Shown here: positions 41,473 through 49,329 of the stretch, in pieces | Numbering within the stretch: position 1 is the stretch's first letter | Layout of the letters: every line of letters begins with the position of its first letter | Assembly: GCA_009773355.1 (NCBI GenBank) | Contig: WRPG01000027.1 | Span: 1 to 62,144 of the forward strand | DNA from: Limisphaerales bacterium | GTDB lineage: Bacteria > Verrucomicrobiota > Verrucomicrobiia > Limisphaerales > SXTU01 | Direction: 5' to 3' | Length of the DNA stretch: 62,144 nucleotides | Translations under genes and position numbers: made by a program | Notes under the pieces: model-generated | What the model saw: the letters and a program-made list of their open reading frames with translations, nothing else | Databases searched by the model: none | Told to the model about the DNA's origin: nothing

Positions 41473-43929
41473 TCACCGATACAGCAGAAACGGCTCGCGG
41501 CGCTTCCGATATGCCTCCAGGTCCGCCGCCCATCCCGCGCGCAACTCTGCCACCGTCTTGCCGGCCTTGATCCCCGCCAAGACCGTCGGCTCGCGCAGGA
41601 GCACCTGCATCTTGTCCGCCGCGAAGTTCGTCCCGTAGAGCCGCTGCATCGTGACCGCGATGGTCAGGCCCACGTCCACGGCGTTGAGCGCGTCGCGGTC
41701 GGTCAGCACGATGCGCACTCCGCCGCAGGGCTTGTCCTTGAACGTGCTGTAGGTCGGCGTGAAGCGCACCGCGTGGAAGCGCACGCCCGGCAGCCCCGCG
41801 CGGTTCAGCTCGGCGGCGAAGCGCACGTCGTTGGTCACATACGGCGCGCCCACGACCTCGAACGGCGTGTCCGTCCCGCGTCCGACGCTGACGGCCTGCT
41901 CCAGCAAGCCGACGCCGGGATAAAGCGCCGCCGCCGCGAGACTCCGCATGTTCGGCGACGGATTCGTCCACGGCTGGCCGAACTCATCGAACCACTGGTT
42001 GCGCGACCAGCCCTCGACGGGAATCACCGTGAGGTCCGCGCCGAAGCCGCGCTCCGCGTTCACCATCCGCGCGACCTCGCCCAGCGTCATGCCGTGGCGC
42101 AGCGGCACCTTGTGCCACGCGACGAACGAGTTTGTGCCGACGAGCAACGGGCCTTCCACCGCGTTGCCGCCGATGGGATTCGCGCGGTCGAGCACGATGA
42201 ACTTCTTCTTTGCCTTGGCCGCCGCTTCCATGCAGTTAATCAGCGTGGCCGGATACGTGTAGAAGCGGCAGCCGATGTCCTGGATGTCGAACACGAGCGC
42301 GTCGAGTCCCGCGAGCTGCTCCGGCGCGGGCGTGCGGCGGACGCCGTAGAGGCTGAAGACGGGCAGGCCCGTCTGCTCGTCCTTCGAGTCGGAAACTTTC
42401 TCGTCCAGCGCGCCGCGAATGCCGTGCTCCGGGCTGAACAGCGCGATGAGCGAGACGCCCGGAGCCTTGTGCAGCAGGTCAATCGTCGCGTTGCGCGCGC
42501 GGTCCTGGCCGGTGTGGTTCGTGATGAGGCCGAGCTTGAGACCTTTGAGCTGCGCGAACTTGTTCTTCGCCAGCACATCAATGCCATTGAGCACTGGCGC
42601 GGCGGTGTCCACGGGCACCGCACTCGGGCGCAAGCGGCCTGAAGTCGCGGCGTCCTCGCGTGGCGACAGCGCGCCGGGGACGTAGGCGAAGTTGAAGTTC
42701 CGCACCGCCTCGGCCGCGAGCGTGCCGAGCTTGGAACGCAGTGCGATGACGCTGCCGGCTTCGGTCGGGTGGTTCCGGTTCGAGAGGAAAATCAGGAACG
42801 TCTTCGAGAACGGGTCAATCCAGATGCTCGTGCCCGTCCAGCCCGTGTGGCCGTAGGAGCCGATGGGGAAGAGCTTGCCGCGCGGGCCGCTGTAGCTCGT
42901 GTCAATGTCCCAGCCCAGACCGCGCCGGCCCGCGACGCCCGGTGGCGTCTGCACCGAAGTCCAGAGGCGCACGGTGTCGGGCTTGAAGACGCGCGTGGAG
43001 CCAAGCGAACCCTCGTTGAGCATCATGCGGGCGAATAGCGCGAGGTCGTGCGCCGTGGTGAAAAGCCCCGCGTGTCCCGCCACGCCGCCCATGCGCCGTG
43101 CGCGGGGGTCGTGGACGACGCCGCGCACGGGCTGGCTGTTCTCAACCTCCGTAGGCGCAATGCGCGCGAGCTTGCTGCGCGGCGAGTTGAAGCCGGTGTC
43201 CGTCATCCCGAGCGGGCCGAAGACTTCGCGCTGCACGAACTGGTCGAGCGGCAGCCCGCTGACGCGCCGGACGATTTCGCCGACCAGATACAGGCCAGTG
43301 TCGCTGTAGATGATTTTGGTGCCGGGCGGCGCGGAGAGCTTCTCCTCGCACGCGAGCCGGATGGCCGCGTCGTAGCCGTTCCAGTCCGGCTTCAAACTCA
43401 CATCCGGCCGCAAACCCGACGTGTGCGTGAGCAACTGCCGCACGGTGATGACTTCCTTCCCCAGCGTGCCAAACTCCGGGATGAACTTCACAACTCTATC
43501 TTCGAGGCCGACCTTGCCCTGCTCGATGAGCCGCATCATGGCCGGCGTGGCCGCGATGACCTTCGTGAGCGACGCGGCATCGAAGATCGTGTCCTCAGAC
43601 ATCGGCTCGGCGGCGGGGATGAGGGCGCGATGGCCAAAGTGCTTTACGTATTCCTTCCCGTGCACCTTCTCCAGCCACAGCACCCCGCCGGGCAGTTTCT
43701 TGTCGACGATGGTCTGCGCGATGGCGGTGTCCATCTCAGCCAGCTTGTTTGTGTGAAATGTCCACGAAAGTTCCGGTGGGAAAACAGGGTCTATGCTGGG
43801 TGGTGGAGCTTTCGGCCTTTCAGGAAACACCGTGACCTTCGGCGCAGACCGCTGCGACTGGCAGCCGACGACGAGCAGAACGGCGCACAGTAACGCGGCG
43901 AGAAGCGATTGAGTTCGGCGCAAGTGCAT
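41473..43929 (-). CDS. serine hydrolase (AmiE/beta-lactamase-like)-NamZ (DUF1343) fusion lipoprotein
   Basis: An 818-residue protein. A lipoprotein signal ends LLVVGC (Cys23). Residues about 60-430 are a penicillin-binding/class C beta-lactamase-like domain with S120-L-T-K123 (SxxK), Y208-S-D (YxN variant) and GHTGWTGT (KTG equivalent). Residues about 450-818 are DUF1343, the NamZ exo-beta-N-acetylmuramidase family (LGLITNHTGQDR, FSPEHGIRG, DIQDIGCRFYTY, DRANPIGGNAVEGP). In Bacillus subtilis the separate proteins AmiE and NamZ act in peptidoglycan fragment recycling beside NagZ. Here both appear in one polypeptide, so muropeptide turnover at the cell envelope is likely. Confidence 0.88.
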   Translation of the reverse strand: MHLRRTQSLLAALLCAVLLVVGCQSQRSAPKVTVFPERPKAPPPSIDPVFPPELSWTFHTNKLAEMDTAIAQTIVDKKLPGGVLWLEKVHGKEYVKHFGHRALIPAAEPMSEDTIFDAASLTKVIAATPAMMRLIEQGKVGLEDRVVKFIPEFGTLGKEVITVRQLLTHTSGLRPDVSLKPDWNGYDAAIRLACEEKLSAPPGTKIIYSDTGLYLVGEIVRRVSGLPLDQFVQREVFGPLGMTDTGFNSPRSKLARIAPTEVENSQPVRGVVHDPRARRMGGVAGHAGLFTTAHDLALFARMMLNEGSLGSTRVFKPDTVRLWTSVQTPPGVAGRRGLGWDIDTSYSGPRGKLFPIGSYGHTGWTGTSIWIDPFSKTFLIFLSNRNHPTEAGSVIALRSKLGTLAAEAVRNFNFAYVPGALSPREDAATSGRLRPSAVPVDTAAPVLNGIDVLAKNKFAQLKGLKLGLITNHTGQDRARNATIDLLHKAPGVSLIALFSPEHGIRGALDEKVSDSKDEQTGLPVFSLYGVRRTPAPEQLAGLDALVFDIQDIGCRFYTYPATLINCMEAAAKAKKKFIVLDRANPIGGNAVEGPLLVGTNSFVAWHKVPLRHGMTLGEVARMVNAERGFGADLTVIPVEGWSRNQWFDEFGQPWTNPSPNMRSLAAAALYPGVGLLEQAVSVGRGTDTPFEVVGAPYVTNDVRFAAELNRAGLPGVRFHAVRFTPTYSTFKDKPCGGVRIVLTDRDALNAVDVGLTIAVTMQRLYGTNFAADKMQVLLREPTVLAGIKAGKTVAELRAGWAADLEAYRKRREPFLLYR

Positions 43930-43944
43930 GGCTTGAGTGCGGAG

Positions 43945-43973
43945 ATTCTACGCGGCGCAGTCGCAGCGAGCAA
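43945..43973 (-). promoter_or_regulatory. candidate promoter of the amidase-muramidase fusion gene
   Basis: On the minus strand: TTGCTC (43973-43968), 17-base spacer, TAGAAT (43950-43945), then 15 bases to the ATG. Confidence 0.5.
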
Positions 43974-43998
43974 GCCGGGTGGCGGCAGGCGTCCTGCA

Positions 43999-44188
43999 CC
44001 CCAGTAGGTCAGGCATCCTACCTGACATCTAACTCCATCAAGGTGCTCCCGTGCAGACGCGCACTCGGTCTCCTCACGCACCCCGTTTCGCCTCAAGGCG
44101 GATTTGCCCGCTATCTGAACTGGAGCCGTCTGCGAAGCTCGCCCGCGGTGTCAGATGGATGTCAGGCAGGATGCCTGACCTACTGGGG
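43999..44188. repeat. long REPIN-like element, GTAG heads
   Basis: Left arm CCCCA-GTAG + GTCAGG-CATCCTA-CCTGAC. The right arm on the minus strand is CCCCA-GTAG + GTCAGG-CATCCTG-CCTGAC. 190 bases. The right head supplies the TAG stop of the golvesin-domain gene (44182-44180, minus strand). Confidence 0.88.
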
Positions 44189-44776
44189 AAGGAACTGCAC
44201 CGCGTCCGCGATCACGACCTTGCCCTCCGTGCCTTCGTTCGAGAGGCGCACCCAACCGTTCGTGCCGGCGGCGAAGCGGAAGGTTCCGAGCGTGCGCCAC
44301 AGCCTTCCGTGCGGCGGTTCCTCTTGCTGGTTGATGCGCAGCTTCGTCTCGCCGTCGGCGTGGCGGATGGTGACGGGCGCATTGGTCGCGCGGCGGATGT
44401 TGTAGCAATGCGCCAGGCGCACTTCATAGCGGCCCGCGTGCGGCAGGTTTGGCGTGAAGGTCACTGACTTCTCGCCCTTGCCGTCCTTCATGTCGTGCAG
44501 GTAACCGACGCCGACATAGGGCGGCGTGTGCGTGGAGTATTGCCACTTGCCCACAAGCGTCGCCGCCGTCTCGTCCACGACGATGCCCGGCAGCTTCGCG
44601 GGATCGGCGACAACGAACGGCACCAGCTCCGGCCGGTCCACCTCGCCCGGCGCGTGCGTGTTCGGCACGGCGGCGGGATGCGGCTTCAAAGCGATCTTGG
44701 CCGTCTGCGCCACAGACAGCACGGCAAGAGCAAGCAAGACGAAGCCGGTGCGGACGGGTGCGTTTGCAGGGTTCAT
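44180..44776 (-). CDS. secreted golvesin C-terminal-like domain protein
   Basis: A 198-residue protein. The N-terminus has a signal peptide-like segment (PVRTGFVLLALAVLSVAQTA). Residues about 65-198 match the golvesin C-terminal/xanthan-lyase-associated beta domain: GIVVDETAATLVGKWQYS, PYVGVGYLHDMKDGKGEKSV, FTPNLPHAGRYEVRLAHC, APVTIRH, LRINQQEEP and VVIADAVQFLP. In other proteins this domain accompanies lyases or FAD-dependent oxidoreductases; here it stands alone, so a binding role is likely. The stop TAG is the head of the repeat at 44183, and the last codon CAG is also repeat sequence. Confidence 0.8.
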   Translation of the reverse strand: MNPANAPVRTGFVLLALAVLSVAQTAKIALKPHPAAVPNTHAPGEVDRPELVPFVVADPAKLPGIVVDETAATLVGKWQYSTHTPPYVGVGYLHDMKDGKGEKSVTFTPNLPHAGRYEVRLAHCYNIRRATNAPVTIRHADGETKLRINQQEEPPHGRLWRTLGTFRFAAGTNGWVRLSNEGTEGKVVIADAVQFLPQ

Positions 44777-44850
44777 GTCAGAGGAGAGACTGGCAGAATT
44801 GGACCCGGGCGGCACGCGGAATTGTGCTGCCGGCAGTGCTGCTGATGCGA

Positions 44851-44879
44851 TTGCCGTGCCTTCGAGCCACGGCTACGCT
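44851..44879 (+). promoter_or_regulatory. candidate promoter of the SGNH-propeller-azurin gene
   Basis: TTGCCG (44851-44856), 17-base spacer, TACGCT (44874-44879), then 8 bases to the ATG at 44888. Confidence 0.45.
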
Positions 44880-44887
44880 CCGTGTCC

Positions 44888-47800
44888 ATGAACTGCCTTC
44901 GCATCTTGGCGCTGCTGCTTGGCGTGATTTTGTCCCACCGCCTGAACGCGGCGGCTCCGAACCCTGTGGCCGCCGCCCCGCTCGACGTCATCTGCGGCCA
45001 GGTCGCGAGCGTCCCGGCCACCGCGCTGCCGCTCAAGCTCGAGCGCGGGGCGCGCGTCGTGCTCATCGGCAACGGGCTGTTCGAGCGGATGCAGGAGCAT
45101 GGGTGGTTCGAGGCCATGGTGCTGCAACGCTTCGCCAAGGAAGAACTCGTCCTGCGCACGCTGGCCTGGCCGGGCGATGAAATCACCGTGCAGCCGCGGC
45201 CCGAAGCGTTCGGCGATTTGCACAAGCACCTCGCGGCGCAGAAGGCGGACGTGATCTTCGCGGCCTACGGGTTCAACGAGTCCTTTGCCGGCGTGGAGGC
45301 GCTGCCGCAATTTGAACGCGACCTCGCGCAGTTCATCGTCAGCCTCCGCCTCCGCCGCTACAACGGAAAGACCCCGCCGCAGGTCGTGCTCGTGTCACCG
45401 ATCCCGCACGAGGACGTGAAGAATCCAAATCTGCCCGACGGCAAGGCGAGCAACGCGCGGCTGAAACTCTACTCCGAGGCCATGGCCCGCGTGGCCAAGC
45501 GCTGCGGCGCGGCCTTCGTGGATGCGTTCACCCCGACGCGCGTGGCGATGGAGATCGCAGCGAAGCGCACACCACTTACCGAAAACGGCATCCACCTCAC
45601 CGACGCTGGCTACCGCAGCTTTGCGGAGCACCTCTTTCGCGGAATCTTCGAGGAGTCTGCGCCCGCGCCCTTGCCGGCGCTCAAGGCCGCAGTCGAAGAG
45701 CGGAACAAGCAGTTCGTCCGCCGCTATCGCGCGCTCAACGGCTTCTACATCACCGGCGGCCGCAAGGAGCCTTACGGCGTGGTCAACTTCCCCGGTGAGT
45801 TCGAGAAGTTCGACCAGATGGTGGCCAACCGCGACCGCCGCGCGTGGGACATTTCGCAGGGCAAACCCGTCCCACCGCAGGTGGATGACAGCAACATCCC
45901 GCCGCTCCCGAAGATCACCGGCGACCGCGCCATCAACGAGTGGCTCTCGCCCGCCGACGAACTGAAGGCGTTCAAGGTGGACCCGCGTTTCGAGGTCAGC
46001 GTCTTCGCGTCCGAGGAAATGTTCCCGGACCTCGCCAAGCCCATCCAGATGCGCTGGGACACGCGGGGTCGGCTCTGGGTTTCCTGCTCCACGACCTATC
46101 CGCAGGTCATCCCCGGCGAGGAGCCGAATGACAAAATCATCATCCTCGAAGATACGAACGGCGACGGCCGCGCGGACAAGTGCAGCGTCTTCGCCACGAA
46201 CCTGCACATCCCGCTCTCGTTCGAATTCGGCGACGGCGGGCTTTACGTCAGCGAGCAGCCGCACCTCACGTTCATTGCGGACACCGACAGCGACGGGCGC
46301 GCGGACTTGCGCAAAATCGTAATGACCGGCTTCGGCACGGAGGACTCGCACCATTCGCTGCATGACTTCACGTGGTCGCCGGATGGCGATTTGCTCTTCC
46401 GCGAAAGCATCTTCCACCACAGCTCTGTGGAGACGCCCTACGGCCCGGTGCGGGCGCGGGACAGCACCTTCTTCCGCTTCACGCCGCGCACGCAGCGCCT
46501 GCGGGCGTTCGGCTCCTACATGAGCACGAACCCGTGGGGCCTGACCTTCGACGAGTGGGGCTGGCATCTCGGGAGCCATCCGGTGTTCGCCAGCGCGGTG
46601 CATGCGTTGAACGCGCCGTTCCCGCAGCAGCATGTGCCGGCGGGGAATTTCTTCCCGGCCTACAGCGGCACCTGCGGGCAGGAGTTCATCTACAGCCGGC
46701 ACTTCCCCGACGAGCTGCAAGGCTGCTTCGTGCGCGTGCGCTACAAGCCGGTCAATACCGTCGAGCTGCATCGCTGGGTGGAGAAGGACACGCACTTCGA
46801 GGAGGAGCGCATCGGGCACATCCTGCAGTCGGCGAACCTCTCCTTCATCCCGGTGGACGTGCGCTTCGGCCCGCACGGCGACCTCTTCATCTGCGACTGG
46901 TATAACCCGGTGAAGGGCCACATGCAGTATTCCCTGCGCGACACGCGCCGCGACAAGACCAGCGGCCGCATCTGGCGCGTGACGGCGAGAGGCCGCCCGC
47001 TGCAAGCCGCGCCAAAAATCGCCGGCGCGCCGATCCCGCAACTGCTCGACTTGCTCAAGTCGCCCGACTACCGCACGCGCTACACGGCGAAGCTCGAACT
47101 CCGCGAACGCGACGCGCAGCAGGTGAAGGCCGCGCTCGACGCCTGGCTCGCGGGCCTCGACGCAAAAGCCCCGCGCCATTTGCATCATCAGCTCGAAGCG
47201 CTCTGGCTCACGCGCAGCCTCGGCGCGGAAAATCCTTCGCTCCTCGCCAAGCTCCTCGATGCCCCGAACCACCACGTTCGCGCCGCAGCGACGCACCAGT
47301 TGCGCTGGGCCGCGCCGTCGGCCACCACGCACGCCCAGCTCCGCGCCCGCGCCAACGACACCAACGGCCTTGTGCGCCTCGAAGCCGCCATCACCGCCAG
47401 CTACATCGGCACCGTCGAGGCACGCCGCGCCGCGCTCGACCTGCTCGCGCACCCGATGGACAACTATCTCAACTACGCCCTCCGCACCGCGCTCGACTCC
47501 GAGCCGCTGCGGAAGTTCGCGCCTGCGGCGGGCAAGCTGGATGCGGAGCATCCAAAACTTCCTGCGTTCTTCGCGCTCACCAGCCCGAAGGCCAAGGGCG
47601 CGGCGAAGAAGGAAGCGCCCGACCCGTTCGACAAGTTGAACCCGACCGTCATCCGCATGAGCACCGTGGCGGAGCGGATGCTCTTCACCGTGCTGGAGTT
47701 CAAGGTGAAAGCCGGCGCGCCGGTGAAGCTGATCTTCGAGAATCCCGACGCTACGCCGCACAACCTGCTCATCGTCCAGCCCGGCTCCGAGGACGCGATT

Positions 47801-48019
47801 GGCAACGCCGCGAACGAGATGGCGAAACTGCCTGACGCGTTCGAGAAAATGGACTTCATCCCCAAGTCCGACGCCATCCTGCACTCGACGAAAATGCTGA
47901 AGCATAACCAGTCCGAGACACTGCGCTTCCATGCGCCGAGGCAGGCCGGCAAGTATCCCTACATCTGCTCCTTCCCCGGCCACTACCTCGTCATGCGCGG
48001 CGTGATGGTGGTGGAGTGA
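44888..48019 (+). CDS. SGNH hydrolase-dehydrogenase-type propeller-HEAT-azurin fusion
   Basis: A 1043-residue secreted protein (signal peptide 1-22). Residues about 30-255 are an SGNH/GDSL-like domain with VVLIGNGLFERM in place of the GDS block and NGIHLTDAGY holding the catalytic-type His. Residues about 350-700 are the PVC membrane-bound-dehydrogenase beta-propeller (RGRLWVSCSTTYPQ, EDTNGDGRADKC, FGPHGDLFICDWYNP). Residues about 715-880 are HEAT-like helices. The C-terminus is a type-1 copper domain with H958 (TPHNLLIV), C1027, H1032 and M1036 in CSFPGHYLVM, the azurin spacing. The usual CxxCH heme domain of this family is absent; electron transfer through copper is a reasonable inference. 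Confidence 0.88.
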   Translation: MNCLRILALLLGVILSHRLNAAAPNPVAAAPLDVICGQVASVPATALPLKLERGARVVLIGNGLFERMQEHGWFEAMVLQRFAKEELVLRTLAWPGDEITVQPRPEAFGDLHKHLAAQKADVIFAAYGFNESFAGVEALPQFERDLAQFIVSLRLRRYNGKTPPQVVLVSPIPHEDVKNPNLPDGKASNARLKLYSEAMARVAKRCGAAFVDAFTPTRVAMEIAAKRTPLTENGIHLTDAGYRSFAEHLFRGIFEESAPAPLPALKAAVEERNKQFVRRYRALNGFYITGGRKEPYGVVNFPGEFEKFDQMVANRDRRAWDISQGKPVPPQVDDSNIPPLPKITGDRAINEWLSPADELKAFKVDPRFEVSVFASEEMFPDLAKPIQMRWDTRGRLWVSCSTTYPQVIPGEEPNDKIIILEDTNGDGRADKCSVFATNLHIPLSFEFGDGGLYVSEQPHLTFIADTDSDGRADLRKIVMTGFGTEDSHHSLHDFTWSPDGDLLFRESIFHHSSVETPYGPVRARDSTFFRFTPRTQRLRAFGSYMSTNPWGLTFDEWGWHLGSHPVFASAVHALNAPFPQQHVPAGNFFPAYSGTCGQEFIYSRHFPDELQGCFVRVRYKPVNTVELHRWVEKDTHFEEERIGHILQSANLSFIPVDVRFGPHGDLFICDWYNPVKGHMQYSLRDTRRDKTSGRIWRVTARGRPLQAAPKIAGAPIPQLLDLLKSPDYRTRYTAKLELRERDAQQVKAALDAWLAGLDAKAPRHLHHQLEALWLTRSLGAENPSLLAKLLDAPNHHVRAAATHQLRWAAPSATTHAQLRARANDTNGLVRLEAAITASYIGTVEARRAALDLLAHPMDNYLNYALRTALDSEPLRKFAPAAGKLDAEHPKLPAFFALTSPKAKGAAKKEAPDPFDKLNPTVIRMSTVAERMLFTVLEFKVKAGAPVKLIFENPDATPHNLLIVQPGSEDAIGNAANEMAKLPDAFEKMDFIPKSDAILHSTKMLKHNQSETLRFHAPRQAGKYPYICSFPGHYLVMRGVMVVE

Positions 48020-48023
48020 GAGT

Positions 48024-48090
48024 GGAGCGCAGGTGTCCAACCTGCGTGCGCCTGCCTCACTCGAACGCGCAGGTTGGACACCCGCGCTCC
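48024..48090. repeat. REPIN-like element, GGAG heads
   Basis: Left arm GGAG + CGCAGG-TGTCCAA-CCTGCG. The right arm on the minus strand is GGAG + CGCGGG-TGTCCAA-CCTGCG. 67 bases, filling the gap between the fusion gene and the convergent pyrD (2 bases from the pyrD stop). Confidence 0.92.
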
Positions 48091-48092
48091 GT

Positions 48093-49238
48093 TCAGCAGG
48101 CTTTCGTGCCGACTGCCGCTCGGAGTTCGCTCAGCCCTTCCACTTCCAGCCGCCAGCGGAGACCTTGGACAATGTCGCGCACGAGTCCGGGGCCTTCATA
48201 GACGAGGCCGGAGTAAACCTGCACGAGCGATGCACCTGCCGTGATCTTCTCCCACGCATCTGCCGCGCAGGAAATGCCACCGACACCAATGATTGGCACT
48301 GCGCCCTTGGTCTGCCGAAAGAGATGCCGAATCACCTCGGTGCTGCGGGCGCGGAGCGGGCGTCCGCTCAGGCCGCCGGTTTCGGCGTAAATCTGATTCA
48401 GCCGTGCGTCGTCCGTCGCTGGTCGCGCGATGGTTGTGTTCGTCGCGACGATGCCGGCGAGTTGGCGCGGACCGACGAGTTCGAGGATTTCATCGAGCGC
48501 CTCGAAGGTGAGGTCGGGTGCGACCTTCACGAGAATGGGCTTGGGGTGGTTTCGAGTTTGGGGTTTGGAGTTTGGAGTTTTGGCAGACCTGGCCTGCTTG
48601 CTGTTCACCTGCTGGAGCGCGGCAAGAATCTCGTCCAGCGCGGACTTGTCCTGAAGCTGGCGGAGGTTCGGCGTGTTGGGGGAGCTGACGTTGACGACGA
48701 AGAAGTCGGCATGCGGCCAGAGGACGCGGAGGGAGTTGGCGTAGTCGTCTGCTGCCTCGTTCAGCGGAGTTACTTTGGATTTGCCGAGGTTGATGCCGAC
48801 GGGGTGGTTTGGCCAGCGGCCTTGCTCGCGCCAGTCGGCGAGCCGCTCGGCCAGCACGCGCGCGCCGCCGTTGTTGAAGCCCATGCGGTTGACGAGCGCT
48901 TCGTCCGCCACGGCGCGGAACATGCGCGGCAGGGGATTGCCGGGCTGCGCGTGCCACGTCACACCGCCCAGTTCGCTGAAACCGAAGCCAAGCGATTTCC
49001 AGACCGGGACGGCGGCGGCCTGCTTGTCCATGCCGGCGGCGAGGCCCACGGGGTTCGGGAAGCGCAGGCCGAAGAGTTCGAGGGGGAGCTCCGGCACGCC
49101 GTAAGCACAGTCGAGCGCGCGGCAGGCCCACTGCTGCCGAGCTGCCCAGCCCAGCGCGGCAAGGGTGCGGTTGTGAATCGCCTCCGAGTCCTGCGTGAAG
49201 AGCGCCGGGCGGATGAGCGAACGGTAGAACCAACTCAT
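48093..49238 (-). CDS. pyrD: dihydroorotate dehydrogenase (quinone), class 2
   Basis: A 381-residue membrane-associated flavoenzyme of pyrimidine synthesis. The N-terminal amphipathic helix (MSWFYRSLIRPALFTQD) is typical of class 2. FGLRFPNPVGLAAGMDKQA, NRMGFNNGGA, NVSSPNTPNLRQLQ (active-site Ser), ILVKVAPDL, VATNTTI and VYSGLVYEGP are all present. Between the helix ILAALQQVN and the PILVKVAPD strand about eleven residues (AKTPNSKPQTRN) come from an iterated word tract (48551-48583). It is convergent with the fusion gene across a GGAG-type repeat. Two in-frame starts exist upstream; ATG 49238 begins the helix. Confidence 0.95.
   Translation of the reverse strand: MSWFYRSLIRPALFTQDSEAIHNRTLAALGWAARQQWACRALDCAYGVPELPLELFGLRFPNPVGLAAGMDKQAAAVPVWKSLGFGFSELGGVTWHAQPGNPLPRMFRAVADEALVNRMGFNNGGARVLAERLADWREQGRWPNHPVGINLGKSKVTPLNEAADDYANSLRVLWPHADFFVVNVSSPNTPNLRQLQDKSALDEILAALQQVNSKQARSAKTPNSKPQTRNHPKPILVKVAPDLTFEALDEILELVGPRQLAGIVATNTTIARPATDDARLNQIYAETGGLSGRPLRARSTEVIRHLFRQTKGAVPIIGVGGISCAADAWEKITAGASLVQVYSGLVYEGPGLVRDIVQGLRWRLEVEGLSELRAAVGTKAC
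48551..48583. repeat. iterated 8-nt word tract inside pyrD
   Basis: Words GTTTGGGG, GTTTGGAG and GTTTGGAG in tandem, in frame (minus strand AACTCCAAACTCCAAACC), encoding KTPNSKPQTR in a surface-loop position. Confidence 0.82.
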
Positions 49239-49272
49239 GCGGCGCGAGGCTAGCCAAGCCTGGGCGCGGCAG

Positions 49273-49304
49273 GAAAGAAAAAGGGCCGGCATCGCTGCCG
49301 GCCC
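49273..49304 (-). terminator. rho-independent terminator of the oxidoreductase gene
   Basis: On the minus strand a 9-bp stem GGGCCGGCA-GCGA-TGCCGGCCC is followed by TTTTTCTTT. It lies 26 bases beyond the stop of the oxidoreductase gene. The clearest terminator in the window. Confidence 0.85.
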
Positions 49305-49329
49305 CTCGTGAATCTGAGTGTGCGCTGTG

